Shown here: positions 9,801 to 18,538 of the stretch, in pieces
How the letters are laid out: each line of letters begins with the position of its first letter
Position numbering within the stretch: position 1 is the stretch's first letter
NCBI GenBank assembly: GCA_022071955.1
Contig: JAJVIM010000006.1
Location: 106,901 to 170,900 of the forward strand
DNA from: Anaerolineae bacterium
Lineage (GTDB): Bacteria; Chloroflexota; Anaerolineae; 4572-78; J111
DNA length: 64,000 nt
Reading direction: 5' to 3'
Notes under the pieces: model-generated
Database searches by the model: none
What the model was told of the DNA's origin: nothing
Seen by the model: only the letters and a program-made list of their open reading frames with translations
Position numbers and translations under genes: made by a program

Positions 9801-10626
9801 CAAATGCGGCGGCCGGGAACTGGGCTTTGCCTCAGACATCGAGCTGATGTTTATTTTTGGCGGCAACGGCCGCACCACCGGGCCGCGCAGCATCACCACC
9901 GCCGAATATTTTACCAAGCTGGTGCAGGAGGTAAACCAAAGCATCCAGACCAAGCGCGAAGGCATTTTTGAACTTGACCTGCGCTTGCGGCCCTACGGTA
10001 ACGCCGGCAGCATGGCCGTATCGCTTGAGTCGTTTCAAAATTACTTTGGCCCCAGCGGTGACGCCTGGCCTTACGAGCGGCAGGCGCTGGTTAAACTGCG
10101 CCCCATCGCCGGCGATTTGAAGTTTGGCCAGCAGATTGTCCGCCTCCGCGACGAACTGATCTACACCGGCGAACCGTTTGACGCCGCTGCTATGCGGGCC
10201 ATGCGCGAGCGGCAAATTCGGCATTTGGTGCAGGCCGGCACCGTTCACGCCAAATTCAGCCCCGGCGGGCTGGTTGACGCCGAATATCTGGTGCAGGGGT
10301 TGCAAATCACTTACGGCCATTTGTACCCCAGCCTGCGCAACCCCAACACCCGGGCCACCATGCAGGCCATGGCCGCCATCAAAATTCTGCCGCCCGAAGA
10401 TTACCCCCGGTTGCTCGAAGCCTACAACTTTTTGCGCATCCTGATTAATGCCCTGCGTATGGTACGCGGCAACGCCAAAGACCTCACCCTGCCCCCGCCC
10501 GACGACGAGGCCTTTGCTTTTTTGGCTCGCCGCCTCAACTACGGCAGCGATCTGATTCGCCTGCAAAACGACCTCTACCGCCACATGATGTTCATCCAGA
10601 AATTGAGCCAGCGCCTGCTGGGTTAG
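6898..10626 (+). CDS. glnE: GlnE-like glutamine synthetase adenylyltransferase with two internal ACT domains
   Basis: GlnE adds and removes AMP on glutamine synthetase. Both nucleotidyltransferase halves are present: LGMGKLGGEELNYSSDIDLI at about residues 227-248, and GALGKCGGRELGFASDIELM at about 963-983, where the second acidic position is Glu rather than the usual Asp. Between them, at about residues 564-645 and 714-785, are two ACT-like segments (WQVTVVGYDNLGVLSLICGL and RHTVLRIDALDTFGFLYELT) as in GlnD. The protein has 1242 residues against about 950 for classic GlnE, so the extra length equals the ACT block. Direct control by a small ligand such as glutamine is an inference. Coupled to the upstream hydrolase by a one-base overlap. 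Confidence 0.85.
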   Translation: MSTILFQRSRELIQNGNLTDEQVRNLLAPVKFANWQGAYQNLLRLAEISPQAKKALADGLPSLLMALAGTATPNRVLVNFERFVLSAEEPTQLLRYLATNPRGFEILVTLFVGSQFLTEILLRHPRYFTRLTDHKSLAQTKTLAHLQAEALAVVEPFFAPIQPNLTPALDALRRFQRQELLRIGTCDLLGLLDMPSVTLQLSHLADSLAQAALSLAAHQTETNPQGFAVLGMGKLGGEELNYSSDIDLIFLADEEPNRFVKMGQLLIDILSRSTNEGFLYRVDMRLRPWGRSGALVNSVEGHLTYLHKHANLWERQALLKARTIAGSPGVGGAFLAQSRPIIFGHDDDTLRQEIHRLKQRIEGQLRQGGRTWGEVKLGRGSIRDIEFVTQYLQLAHGPGQPDSGIDSATTLTALAGLSNTELLPQDEFRVLTDGYVFLRTVEHHLQLMHYRQTHTLPKEPEALSHLAKRLGYTGADAGERFTAQYQQHSAVIRAVYQRHLANEQPDKPQTSPPDVLPLLVRMHPIYATTFSDADIENHARLLEALDANRRLVQSEAVKLPDGMWQVTVVGYDNLGVLSLICGLLVVFGLDIVNGQVFTYGPAPNPPAETNPIKAGLRRLRNSFQPKSDDSRRKIVDVFTVKPVELGLAGKITPETWQQYDSDLTALFDRLHRGEQREVQGELAKRVVLALPHHPSEPKTLYPVDLKIDNEISERHTVLRIDALDTFGFLYELTNALALAGINVRNMTVASQGPRVRDTLYVTDLRRNKITSEEKQRELRVATVLIKHFTHLLPQSPNPEAALLHFRDYIGQLFTRPNWPDEITSLEQPDVLSRLARLLGVSDFLWKDFLRMQHTNLYPVVRDSEGLAERVSKSSLREDLAIILNNNPKGDPQRAALNAFKDREMFRIDMRQIQGHIDEFGLFAAELTDLAEVIVEAAYYLVDAELRATYGIPQLENGRRCPLSVGALGKCGGRELGFASDIELMFIFGGNGRTTGPRSITTAEYFTKLVQEVNQSIQTKREGIFELDLRLRPYGNAGSMAVSLESFQNYFGPSGDAWPYERQALVKLRPIAGDLKFGQQIVRLRDELIYTGEPFDAAAMRAMRERQIRHLVQAGTVHAKFSPGGLVDAEYLVQGLQITYGHLYPSLRNPNTRATMQAMAAIKILPPEDYPRLLEAYNFLRILINALRMVRGNAKDLTLPPPDDEAFAFLARRLNYGSDLIRLQNDLYRHMMFIQKLSQRLLG

Positions 10627-10643
10627 CCTAATCTTGTGCCTAC

Positions 10644-10652
10644 TGGTATAAT
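10644..10652 (+). promoter_or_regulatory. Extended -10 promoter for the GT-C membrane operon
   Basis: TGGTATAAT matches a TGN-TATAAT extended -10 element, 67 bp before the ATG at 10719. No good -35 hexamer is seen 17 bp upstream, as expected for extended -10 promoters. It sits just after the stop of the GlnE-like gene. Confidence 0.55.
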
Positions 10653-10718
10653 TTCAGGCTTGTACCCAAACATGCGCGTCTGCCCGTAAAACCAGGGCCA
10701 CACGCCGATAAACTTCTG

Positions 10719-13256
10719 ATGGACTACATCTCTGTACTGGTTTGGTGGCTGGTAATTCTATTATTCGGCTTGATTGGCTGGCCGCTGGCGGCGAGCCTGT
10801 TCCCTTTTTTACCGGATCGAGGTTACACCCTGGCCCGGCCGGTGGGATTGCTGCTCACCGGCTACATTTTGTGGCTGGGCGCGAGTTTTCGCCTGCTGCA
10901 AAACAACCCCGGCGGTATTATTGTGGCGCTGACCGTGGTCGCCGTCACCGGCCTGATCTGGCAGCGACGGCAAGCCCGCCCCGACGACGCACCCTCGCTG
11001 CCGGCCTGGCTGGGCCAGCGCTGGCGCTACGTGCTGCTGGTCGAGGCCCTGTTCGCCGTCACCTATCTGGCCTGGGTTTATTACAAGGCCCACAACCCCA
11101 ACATCGAAACCGCCGGCGGCGAAAAATGGATGGAAATTGCCTTTATCAACGGCATTTTGCGCAGCCAGCACTTTCCCCCGCAAGACCCGTGGCTGTCTGG
11201 TTTTGGCATTAGCTACTACTATTTTGGCTACGTGCTCATGGCGATGGTCACCCAGCTTACCGGCATTGTCTCCACCGAAGCCTTTAATTTGTACATCCCC
11301 ACTCTGCTGGCGCTGACCCTGACCGGCGCATTTGGCTTGATGGCCAACCTGGTCAACCTGTACCAAAACCGATTAACCGCCGCCATCGAAAATCTCCCCG
11401 CCGTTGCCACCGGGCTGCTGGCGGCCCTGTTTGTGGGGCTGCTGGGCAATCTCATCGGTGTGCTGGAAGTGCTGCACAAGCGCGGTTTGCTGCCGCCCGC
11501 CTTTTGGATTTGGCTCGACATCCGTGATCTGAAAATTCCGCCGGCCGGCCCGTCCGCTAGCTGGATTCCCGACCGCTTCATCTGGTGGTGGCGCGGCTCG
11601 CGCGTCCTCACCGACTACAATCTGGCTGGCCATGAGCAGGAAGTGATTGACGAATTTCCGTTTTTCAGCTTTTTGCTGGGCGATGTTCACCCTCACGTGC
11701 TGGCGCTGCCATTTGTGCTGCTGGTCATCGCGCTGGCTCTGCACCTGCTGCTGCGGCCGGTAACACCCCCGGAGCAGCCCGCAGCCGGTGGCGGGATTGT
11801 TGACAAAATCCGCGAAATTCTGGAAAATAGCTGGCGCGAATTGTTGCAGGCCAGCGGTGGCGGGTTCGGTTTTGGGCTGATCGCCGTGGCGGTGGGTGGG
11901 CTGAGCTTTTTGAACACGTGGGATTTTCCCATTTATCTGGGCGTGATTGGGCTGGCGCTGGTGGTGCGTTACGCCCGCAGCCGCCCCGCCTGGAGCGATG
12001 CCCTGCTGCCCGCTCTGCTCGGCGCGGCGGCCATTGGGCTGGCCGGCGTACTGCTTTACCTGCCGTTTTACGCCACGTTCCAATCGCAGGCGCGGGGCAT
12101 TTTGCCCAACTTGTGGAATCCCACCCGGCTGCCCCAGTTTTTTGTCTTTTTTGGGCCGTTTCTGGTAGCGGTGACCGCGCTGCTGCTGGCGCTGTCGGCG
12201 CGGCGCGGCGGCTGGCAAAAACGGCTGGGCTGGACGCTGCAACTGACTGTGCTGGGGCCGCTGCTGCTGATGCTGACCGCGCTGACGGGGCTGCTGCTCA
12301 GCCCGGCCGGGCGCGGCTACGTTGAAGGGCTGCTCAGCGACCCAATGGTGCAGCAGGTCATTGGCAGCGACACCATTGGCGCGCTGCTGCAAGCCTCGCT
12401 GGCCCGGCGGCTGGCCAACCCGTGGACGTTTCTGCTGCTCGGCGGCTTGCTGGGCTGGGTGCTGGCGCTGGCCATCGGCCTGGCCGAATCCGCCGGCCAA
12501 CAGCACGCTGATGGCTCGCGCTCGCGGCTGGTGGAGCAATTTGTGCTGATTTTGCTGGTGGTGGGGCTGGCCCTGCCGCTGGCGGTAGAATTTATCTACC
12601 TGCGCGACAATTTTGGTATTCGGATGAATACCATTTTCAAATTTTATTTTCAGGCCTGGGTGCTGCTGGCCCTGGCTTCGGCGTTTGCGGTTTACTACGT
12701 TTCGGTGCGGGCGCGCGGCGCGCCGCGGCTGCTGTTTCAAGTGGTAATGGCCCTGCTGGTGGCCGGCGGGCTGATTTACCCGGTGCTGGCCACGCTGAAC
12801 AAGGCCAACAATTTTCAGGACCCGGCCACGCTCAACGGCATCGCCTGGATTGCCCAAAACCGCCCCGACGACTACGCCGCCATCGAGTGGCTGCGGCAAA
12901 ACGCGCCGGACAACGCGATAATTTTAGAAGCGCCCGGCTCCAGCTACGCCGCCTACCAGTACACCGGCCGGATATCGGCGTTAACCGGCCTGCCGACGCT
13001 GCTCGGCTGGGGCGGCCACGAAAGCCAGTGGCGCGGCAATTACGACGAACCGGCTCGCCGTGAACCGGAGATCGACCTGTTATTCAACACGCTCGACCCC
13101 CGGCAGGCGCAGGCGCTGCTGGACAAGTATCACATTAAATATGTGTACGTTGGCGCACTGGAACGCGAGCGCTACTCGCCCCAGAGCTTGAAAAAATTTG
13201 CTAATTTGATGACCGTGGCCTTTCAACAGGGCGACGTGATTATTTACCAGCGTTAG
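10719..13256 (+). CDS. Chlor_Arch_YYY (DUF2298) polytopic membrane protein
   Basis: This 845-residue, highly hydrophobic protein is the single-domain form of the family; the usual length is 700-900. Signature elements are ISYYYFGYV (YYYxG), GGEKWMEIAF, IDEFPFFSFL with DVHPH, NTWDFPIYLG, and RMNTIFKFYFQ. The C-terminal soluble part ends with YVYVGALERERYS, matching the first gene of the window. The family is tied to membrane glycosylation by its neighbours rather than by experiment. It is followed 8 bp later by a GT39-like gene and then by an Agl23-like gene, forming one operon. Confidence 0.85.
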   Translation: MDYISVLVWWLVILLFGLIGWPLAASLFPFLPDRGYTLARPVGLLLTGYILWLGASFRLLQNNPGGIIVALTVVAVTGLIWQRRQARPDDAPSLPAWLGQRWRYVLLVEALFAVTYLAWVYYKAHNPNIETAGGEKWMEIAFINGILRSQHFPPQDPWLSGFGISYYYFGYVLMAMVTQLTGIVSTEAFNLYIPTLLALTLTGAFGLMANLVNLYQNRLTAAIENLPAVATGLLAALFVGLLGNLIGVLEVLHKRGLLPPAFWIWLDIRDLKIPPAGPSASWIPDRFIWWWRGSRVLTDYNLAGHEQEVIDEFPFFSFLLGDVHPHVLALPFVLLVIALALHLLLRPVTPPEQPAAGGGIVDKIREILENSWRELLQASGGGFGFGLIAVAVGGLSFLNTWDFPIYLGVIGLALVVRYARSRPAWSDALLPALLGAAAIGLAGVLLYLPFYATFQSQARGILPNLWNPTRLPQFFVFFGPFLVAVTALLLALSARRGGWQKRLGWTLQLTVLGPLLLMLTALTGLLLSPAGRGYVEGLLSDPMVQQVIGSDTIGALLQASLARRLANPWTFLLLGGLLGWVLALAIGLAESAGQQHADGSRSRLVEQFVLILLVVGLALPLAVEFIYLRDNFGIRMNTIFKFYFQAWVLLALASAFAVYYVSVRARGAPRLLFQVVMALLVAGGLIYPVLATLNKANNFQDPATLNGIAWIAQNRPDDYAAIEWLRQNAPDNAIILEAPGSSYAAYQYTGRISALTGLPTLLGWGGHESQWRGNYDEPARREPEIDLLFNTLDPRQAQALLDKYHIKYVYVGALERERYSPQSLKKFANLMTVAFQQGDVIIYQR

Positions 13257-13264
13257 GAACAATT

Positions 13265-15037
13265 GTGACCACAGCTGTACCCCAACCCTCCGTGCAAACT
13301 GATGCTCCGGCCGCCGAGCGCGCGCCGCTGGCCTGGCTCACTCTGGAAGTGGCGCTCTACGCCCTGATTGTGCTGGCGGCAGCGGCGCTGCGCTGGGGTG
13401 ATGCGGGCCACTACCCCCTGTCTAACGTTGAGGCGCGGCAGGCGCTGGTCGCCCAGGCCATTTATCAGGGCGATGACCTGCCCGCCGGCAGCTACAGCCC
13501 GCTGCTGGCCTCGCTGAACACGCTTACTTTTATCCTGCTCAACGACAGCGACACCACCGCCCGGCTGGCTTCGGTGCTGCTGGGCGTGCTGCTGGTGCTG
13601 TTGCCGGCCACGCTGCGCCGGCAACTGGGCCAAAAAAGCTGCCTGCTGGTAGCCGGGCTGCTGGCGCTGTCGCCTTCGGCCATCTTTTTGGCCCGAACCA
13701 ATACCGGCGAAACCGCCACGGCGCTGGGCGCGCTGATGATGGTGAGCGGCTTTTTCAACTGGGCAAAAGACGGCCGCCAGCGCTGGCTGCTGCTGCTGGC
13801 CGGCGGGCTGGCCGTGCTGCTCACTTCCGGGCCGCTGGCCTTTACGGTGCTGGTTGTGTTTGGGGTGATGGTCGCGCTGCGCTGGTCAGCTTTTAAAACG
13901 ATGACGCCGCCGGCCGGCCGGTCGCAGTGGCGCAGCGCCGGCATCTTTTTGGCCGCGCTGCTGCTGGCGCTGGGCACAGCCGCTTCGCTCAATTTGAGCG
14001 GTTTCGGCGTGACCACCGGCCTGTTCACCGACTGGCTGGGCCGTTTCAGTTTTACGCCCCGGCCCGACGCCGGTTTTAACGCCGTCTTTTTGCTCACCAT
14101 TTACGAGCCACTGCTGGTAGTGGCCGGGCTGGTGGGATTGGCCTACGCCCTGCTCGGCAGAGATTTGCTGAGGCAGAGTTTTGTCGGCTGGTTTGTGGGC
14201 GTGCTGCTGCTGGATTTGGGGATGGCCGGCCGGCCCGCCGGCTCGCTGCTGCTGGCGGTGGTCCCGCTGGCATTTTTGGGCGGCGAAGCCCTGGCCGAGT
14301 TGTGGCGCGGGCTGGAAAGGCAGGGCAGTTGGGGCAACGAAGGCGTTATTCTGGCGGCCGGGCTGGTGATTGCCGTGTTTGGCTACATTGGCCTCACCGG
14401 CTGGCTGGTTCGCCACTGCGACGAAGGCAACACCTTTTGCCAGTTGGCCTGGTTACAGCCGGTGGTCGCGCTGCTGCTGTTTTTGGTAATTGTTACATTT
14501 TTTGCCTACATTGCCCGGCCAGATGCGGCCCTGCGCGGGCTGGCGCTCACCGGCACGGCCATCGGCGTGCTGTTTGCGCTGAGCATTGGTTGGCGCTTGA
14601 GTCACGGCCCGCTGGAACGGCTAGGGTTTCAGCCGCTGGCCGGCGTGCCGCCCTCCACCGAACTGGTGGCTATGTCGCAAACGCTGGCCAGTGAATCGCT
14701 CATTCGTTCCGGCGATAACGACATGCTGGATATTACCGTGGTTGGTGAACTACCGGCAGCGGTGTGGTGGCAGCTCCGTCACTATAAAAATGTGCAGCAG
14801 CGCGGCTCGGTGCTGGACGCGCCGGTGAGCACAGCCATCATCACCCCGGTGATCACCGACGGCGATCTGGGATTGGGCCAGGCTTACATTGGCCAGGATT
14901 TTGGGGTAGATGCGCTCTGGTCGCCAACCGGTTTTTCTACCCGGGATTTGATTTATTGGCTTATTTTCCGGGAACTGCCCCTGCAACCAGACAGCGACAA
15001 AATAATTTTGTGGCTGCGGGTTGACAGCCGTTCTTAA
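13265..15037 (+). CDS. GT39-like (GT-C fold) polytopic membrane protein
   Basis: 590 residues with about eleven predicted membrane spans and a short soluble C-terminus (residues about 460-590). The N-terminal region (ALRWGDAGHYPLSNVEARQA) has the acidic first-loop motif of ArnT/PMT-type glycosyltransferases, with Glu in place of DE. A GTG start at 13265 follows AGGAAC by 4 nt and leaves 8 bp after the previous stop. The likely role is polyprenol-linked sugar transfer on the outer face of the membrane; the substrate is unknown. Confidence 0.7.
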   Translation: MTTAVPQPSVQTDAPAAERAPLAWLTLEVALYALIVLAAAALRWGDAGHYPLSNVEARQALVAQAIYQGDDLPAGSYSPLLASLNTLTFILLNDSDTTARLASVLLGVLLVLLPATLRRQLGQKSCLLVAGLLALSPSAIFLARTNTGETATALGALMMVSGFFNWAKDGRQRWLLLLAGGLAVLLTSGPLAFTVLVVFGVMVALRWSAFKTMTPPAGRSQWRSAGIFLAALLLALGTAASLNLSGFGVTTGLFTDWLGRFSFTPRPDAGFNAVFLLTIYEPLLVVAGLVGLAYALLGRDLLRQSFVGWFVGVLLLDLGMAGRPAGSLLLAVVPLAFLGGEALAELWRGLERQGSWGNEGVILAAGLVIAVFGYIGLTGWLVRHCDEGNTFCQLAWLQPVVALLLFLVIVTFFAYIARPDAALRGLALTGTAIGVLFALSIGWRLSHGPLERLGFQPLAGVPPSTELVAMSQTLASESLIRSGDNDMLDITVVGELPAAVWWQLRHYKNVQQRGSVLDAPVSTAIITPVITDGDLGLGQAYIGQDFGVDALWSPTGFSTRDLIYWLIFRELPLQPDSDKIILWLRVDSRS

Positions 15038-15095
15038 TCTCACTGTAATAAATGCAAATTAGCATGCACATGTACCAACACACTGAGGTTTCAAA

Positions 15096-18000
15096 TTGAC
15101 TGTAAAAAGCGATGCCGTTCAGAAAAAATTTAGCCTCGATACGCCCATCTTTTCCGCGCTGGTGCTCAACTGGGAGCTGGTGCTCTACGGGGTTATCCTG
15201 ATTGCCGCCATTTTTACCCGCTTTTACATTTTGGGCGCGCGGGTAATGAGCCACGATGAAAGCCTGCACACGCTTTATTCCTGGAATTTGTATTCCGGCA
15301 AAGGCTACCAGCACGACCCGCTGATGCACGGGCCGTCGCTCTTTCACATTACCGCGTTGATGTACTTTTTGTTTGGCGACAGCGATTTTTCGGCGCGGAT
15401 TGGGCCGGCGATCTTTGGCGTGGCGATGGTCATTTTGCCTTACTGGTTCAGGCCGTGGTTAGGGCGGCTGGGCGCGCTGGCCACCTCGGTTATGATTCTT
15501 ATTTCGCCGGGGTTAATGTATTACAGTCGTTACATTCGCCACGATACTTTTCTGGACTTTTTCACCCTGCTGATGATTCTGGCGTTCTTCCAGTATATGC
15601 GCACCCGCGCCGGCCGCTGGCTGTATATTGGCGCGATGGGGGTGGCGCTGATGCTGGCCACCATGGAGGCAGCCTACATTCACGGCTTTATTGGGGTAAC
15701 GTTCATCGCTCTGGCTTTGTTATGGGAAGCGCTATCCATCCCCCGGCGGCGTCTCATCAACTACAGCTTGCTCGGCGTGGCTACCCTGGTGCTGGCCCTG
15801 GCGGCCTACGGCGAGTTTTTTGCTGCCGTACCTGACCCCGCCGCCGGATTTAACCTGTTTGCCCATATTGATGCCCTGGTATCGCTAGCCATTGCCCTGG
15901 TGGGCGCGGTCATCATCCAACCCGGCATCGACCGCCAACGGCAGCCGGTCAATCAATTTATCAACAATGTGCTGTTAGCCAAAAAAGAGTTGGGCTGGGC
16001 CGTGCTAGCCGCGCTTATTGTTTGGGTGCTGCTGCACACCACCTTCTTTTCCAATATTGGCGGCCTCTACAGCGGCTCAATTGGCGCAATTACCTACTGG
16101 CTGGAGCAGCACGGCGTGCAGCGCGGCGGCCAGCCGTGGTACTACTACCTGATGCTGCTGCCCATGTACGAATTTCTGCCGCTGCTGGTCGGCGTAATTG
16201 GCGGGCTGGTGTACATTATCCGCCGCCGCTTCCCGGCCCACGCCGACGCCGAACTGGAAACCAACCCCGACCTCGGCCCCTCCGACGGCGGTCTGTTTGC
16301 GGCGTTTGCCGTTTTCTGGGCCGTGCTGAGTTTGACCATTTACAGTTGGGCCGGCGAAAAAATGCCGTGGCTCACCGTGCACATGACACTGCCGCTGACG
16401 TTTTTGGCCGGTCATATTATTCAATCGGCGCTGGGCAATTTTAGCTGGCGCGAATCGTACCAGAAAGGCGGGCTGATTTTCGGCGCGGCGCTGCTGCTGG
16501 TGCCGGTGGCTTTGCTGGCCATCATCGCCGCTGAGCCGTTCCGTAGCCAGTCGCTGCAAGCCATTAACGACACCTCCCGCTTCATCGCCGGCATCATTTT
16601 GCTGGTGGGGCTGGCGGTGGTGCTGTGGATTTACGGCCGCAAATTGGGGCAAACGCTGGCCGCCAAAACCGCGCTGGTCACCGCGCTCATTTTGATGGCG
16701 CTGTTTACGGTGCGCTTCGCCTGGCTGCTCAACTTTGTCAATTATGATTACGTTAACGAGATGCTGGTATACGCCCACGCCTCGCCGGATGTAAAGCTGG
16801 CCCTTAACCAGATTGACGAGATTTCGCGCCGGACCGTGGGCGATAAAATGATCCGCGTGGCCTACGACAACGACTCGACCTGGCCGCTGGAATGGTATAT
16901 GCGCGAATACCCCAACCGGGTTTACTACGGCGAAAACCCCACCCGCGACGCGATGGATTCGCCCATTGTTATTGTCGGCGCGGCCAACGAGAGCAAGGCC
17001 AAACCCTACCTGGGCGATAAATACACCCGCTTTAATTACCGGCTGGTGTGGTGGCCCATTGAAGATTACAAGGATCAGTCTCCCGGCCGGCTGTGGCAAA
17101 CTTACGTTGCCGGCCCGCCCGACCTTGACGGCGAAGCCCGGCGGCAGGCCGTGCGCGATAGCTGGCGCAAGCTGTTCAAAATTCTGTTTTACCGCCAGTA
17201 TGAAGATTACAACCTGAACGAGTGGCCCTTTGTCCACCGGTTCAACGTATACATTCGCAACGATGTGCTCAACGATGTATGGGATTACCAGAGCGGCCCG
17301 GTGCAGTTGGCCGCCGGCGGTCCTGCGGCCGGCCTCGACCCCTACGCCGGCAAGCGCACCGAAGCCGAAGCGGTAGCGGTGTGGGGCAGCAACGGCCCCG
17401 CCGATGGCCAGTTTATCACACCGCGCAACCTGGCCGTCAGCCCGGATGGGCTGGTGTACGTGGCCGATTCCGGCAACCACCGGATTCAGGTATTTGATCA
17501 AAACGGCAATTTTATGTACAAGTGGGGCAGCAACGGCGCCGGCGCCGGCCAATTCAACGAGCCGTGGGGCATTGCCGTTGCGCCGGATGGCAACGTATAC
17601 GTGGCCGACACCTGGAATCACCGGTTGCAGATTTTTAGTCCCACCGGCGAATATTTGAACAGTTTTGGCACCTTTGCCAATGTGCAAACCGATGCGCAGG
17701 CGGAACCCGGCATGTTTTGGGGGCCGCGCGATGTCGCCATCGATGCCCAGGGCAATGTGTACGTTACCGACACCGGCAACAAACGCGTTGAAAAATTCAC
17801 CGCCAACGGCCAGTTTTTGCAGGCATGGGGCGGCGGCGGAATTGTCCCCGGCAAATTTGAAGAGCCGGTCGGCATTGCCATCGATAGCCAGGGCAACATT
17901 TACGTGGCCGATACCTGGAACCAACGCGTTCAAAAATTTGATACCAACTTTAACCCCATTCTTGAATGGTCGGTGGCCGGCTGGGATGGCGAAAGCGTGG

Positions 18001-18254
18001 TCAACAAGCCCTACATTACAGTTGATGATCAAAACCGCGTTTTCATCAGCGATCCCGAAGGCTATCGCATTATTGGTTACGATGGCAACACCGGCAGCGT
18101 GCTGGTAACGTGGGGCCAGTTTGGCCAGGATTTAGCCTCGTTTGGGCTGCCGGTGGGTGTAAAAATTGACCCCGCCGGCAATCTGCTGGTGGTCGACTCT
18201 GACAATAACCGAATTATGAGATTCCAGATTCCGGTGGTCCAGCCGCCTCAATAG
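15096..18254 (+). CDS. Agl23-like flippase-associated membrane protein fused to an NHL-repeat domain
   Basis: Residues 1-545 form a GT-C-type membrane part with the TIGR03663/Agl23 landmarks: RVMSHDESLHTLYSWNLY, YQHDPLMHGPSLFH, and YYSRYIRHDTFLDFF. After a soluble linker, residues about 755-1050 carry about six NHL-type blades (for example PDGLVYVADSGNHRIQVFD, DGNVYVADTWNHRLQIF, NIYVADTWNQRVQKFD). The start is TTG with GAGG 7 nt upstream; no in-frame ATG offers a better site. In archaea Agl23-type proteins lie near N-glycosylation genes. The extracytoplasmic propeller may bind glycan or peptide (inference). Last gene of the operon; a terminator follows. Confidence 0.85.
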   Translation: MTVKSDAVQKKFSLDTPIFSALVLNWELVLYGVILIAAIFTRFYILGARVMSHDESLHTLYSWNLYSGKGYQHDPLMHGPSLFHITALMYFLFGDSDFSARIGPAIFGVAMVILPYWFRPWLGRLGALATSVMILISPGLMYYSRYIRHDTFLDFFTLLMILAFFQYMRTRAGRWLYIGAMGVALMLATMEAAYIHGFIGVTFIALALLWEALSIPRRRLINYSLLGVATLVLALAAYGEFFAAVPDPAAGFNLFAHIDALVSLAIALVGAVIIQPGIDRQRQPVNQFINNVLLAKKELGWAVLAALIVWVLLHTTFFSNIGGLYSGSIGAITYWLEQHGVQRGGQPWYYYLMLLPMYEFLPLLVGVIGGLVYIIRRRFPAHADAELETNPDLGPSDGGLFAAFAVFWAVLSLTIYSWAGEKMPWLTVHMTLPLTFLAGHIIQSALGNFSWRESYQKGGLIFGAALLLVPVALLAIIAAEPFRSQSLQAINDTSRFIAGIILLVGLAVVLWIYGRKLGQTLAAKTALVTALILMALFTVRFAWLLNFVNYDYVNEMLVYAHASPDVKLALNQIDEISRRTVGDKMIRVAYDNDSTWPLEWYMREYPNRVYYGENPTRDAMDSPIVIVGAANESKAKPYLGDKYTRFNYRLVWWPIEDYKDQSPGRLWQTYVAGPPDLDGEARRQAVRDSWRKLFKILFYRQYEDYNLNEWPFVHRFNVYIRNDVLNDVWDYQSGPVQLAAGGPAAGLDPYAGKRTEAEAVAVWGSNGPADGQFITPRNLAVSPDGLVYVADSGNHRIQVFDQNGNFMYKWGSNGAGAGQFNEPWGIAVAPDGNVYVADTWNHRLQIFSPTGEYLNSFGTFANVQTDAQAEPGMFWGPRDVAIDAQGNVYVTDTGNKRVEKFTANGQFLQAWGGGGIVPGKFEEPVGIAIDSQGNIYVADTWNQRVQKFDTNFNPILEWSVAGWDGESVVNKPYITVDDQNRVFISDPEGYRIIGYDGNTGSVLVTWGQFGQDLASFGLPVGVKIDPAGNLLVVDSDNNRIMRFQIPVVQPPQ

Positions 18255-18278
18255 GCTGGACTGAGAGAAACATCTTAA

Positions 18279-18307
18279 GAGGTAGGCTGCTGGCCTGCCT
18301 CTTTTTT
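18279..18307 (+). terminator. Rho-independent terminator of the GT-C operon
   Basis: GAGGTAGGC (18279-18287) pairs with GCCTGCCTC (18293-18301) with one G-T pair and a 5-nt loop, followed by six T. Confidence 0.88.
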
Positions 18308-18370
18308 GATTGTTCGGCAGAAACTAGTATCATATACCTGACGTCAGGTTGCGCTGGCATTTGGTTGTAA

Positions 18371-18487
18371 TGTCACTCTGAGCCGAAGGCGAAGAGTCTG
18401 CTGATTTGAGAGCGAATTAGCCCAAATTGGAGATTGGTTGCCGCTCGGTGGCCCCACCGCAGGAGTGGGGCGCTCCTCAGAATGATC
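18371..18487. repeat. MITE-like element with terminal inverted repeats
   Basis: The ends TGTCACTCTGAG (18371-18382) and CTCAGAATGATC (18476-18487) are imperfect inverted repeats, with 9 of 11 bases matching after the first. The 117-bp body has no coding capacity and contains a GCCCCACCGC/AGTGGGGC hairpin. The CACTCTGAGC-GAAG-GCGAAGAGTCT type is a common dispersed bacterial repeat. It occupies most of the space between the terminator and the STAND gene. Confidence 0.6.
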
Positions 18488-18538
18488 TCAACTGCATAAG
18501 CCCAATTCAGACCAAATTATTTACACAAGGATACAGCG

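Noticed and set aside
16077..18032. A 651-residue open frame on the minus strand opposite the Agl23/NHL gene
   Set aside because: It mirrors a well-supported gene in GC-rich DNA, shows no family motif and has no ribosome binding site. The same applies to long antisense frames at 11373-12899, 3752-4816 and 46058-47503.
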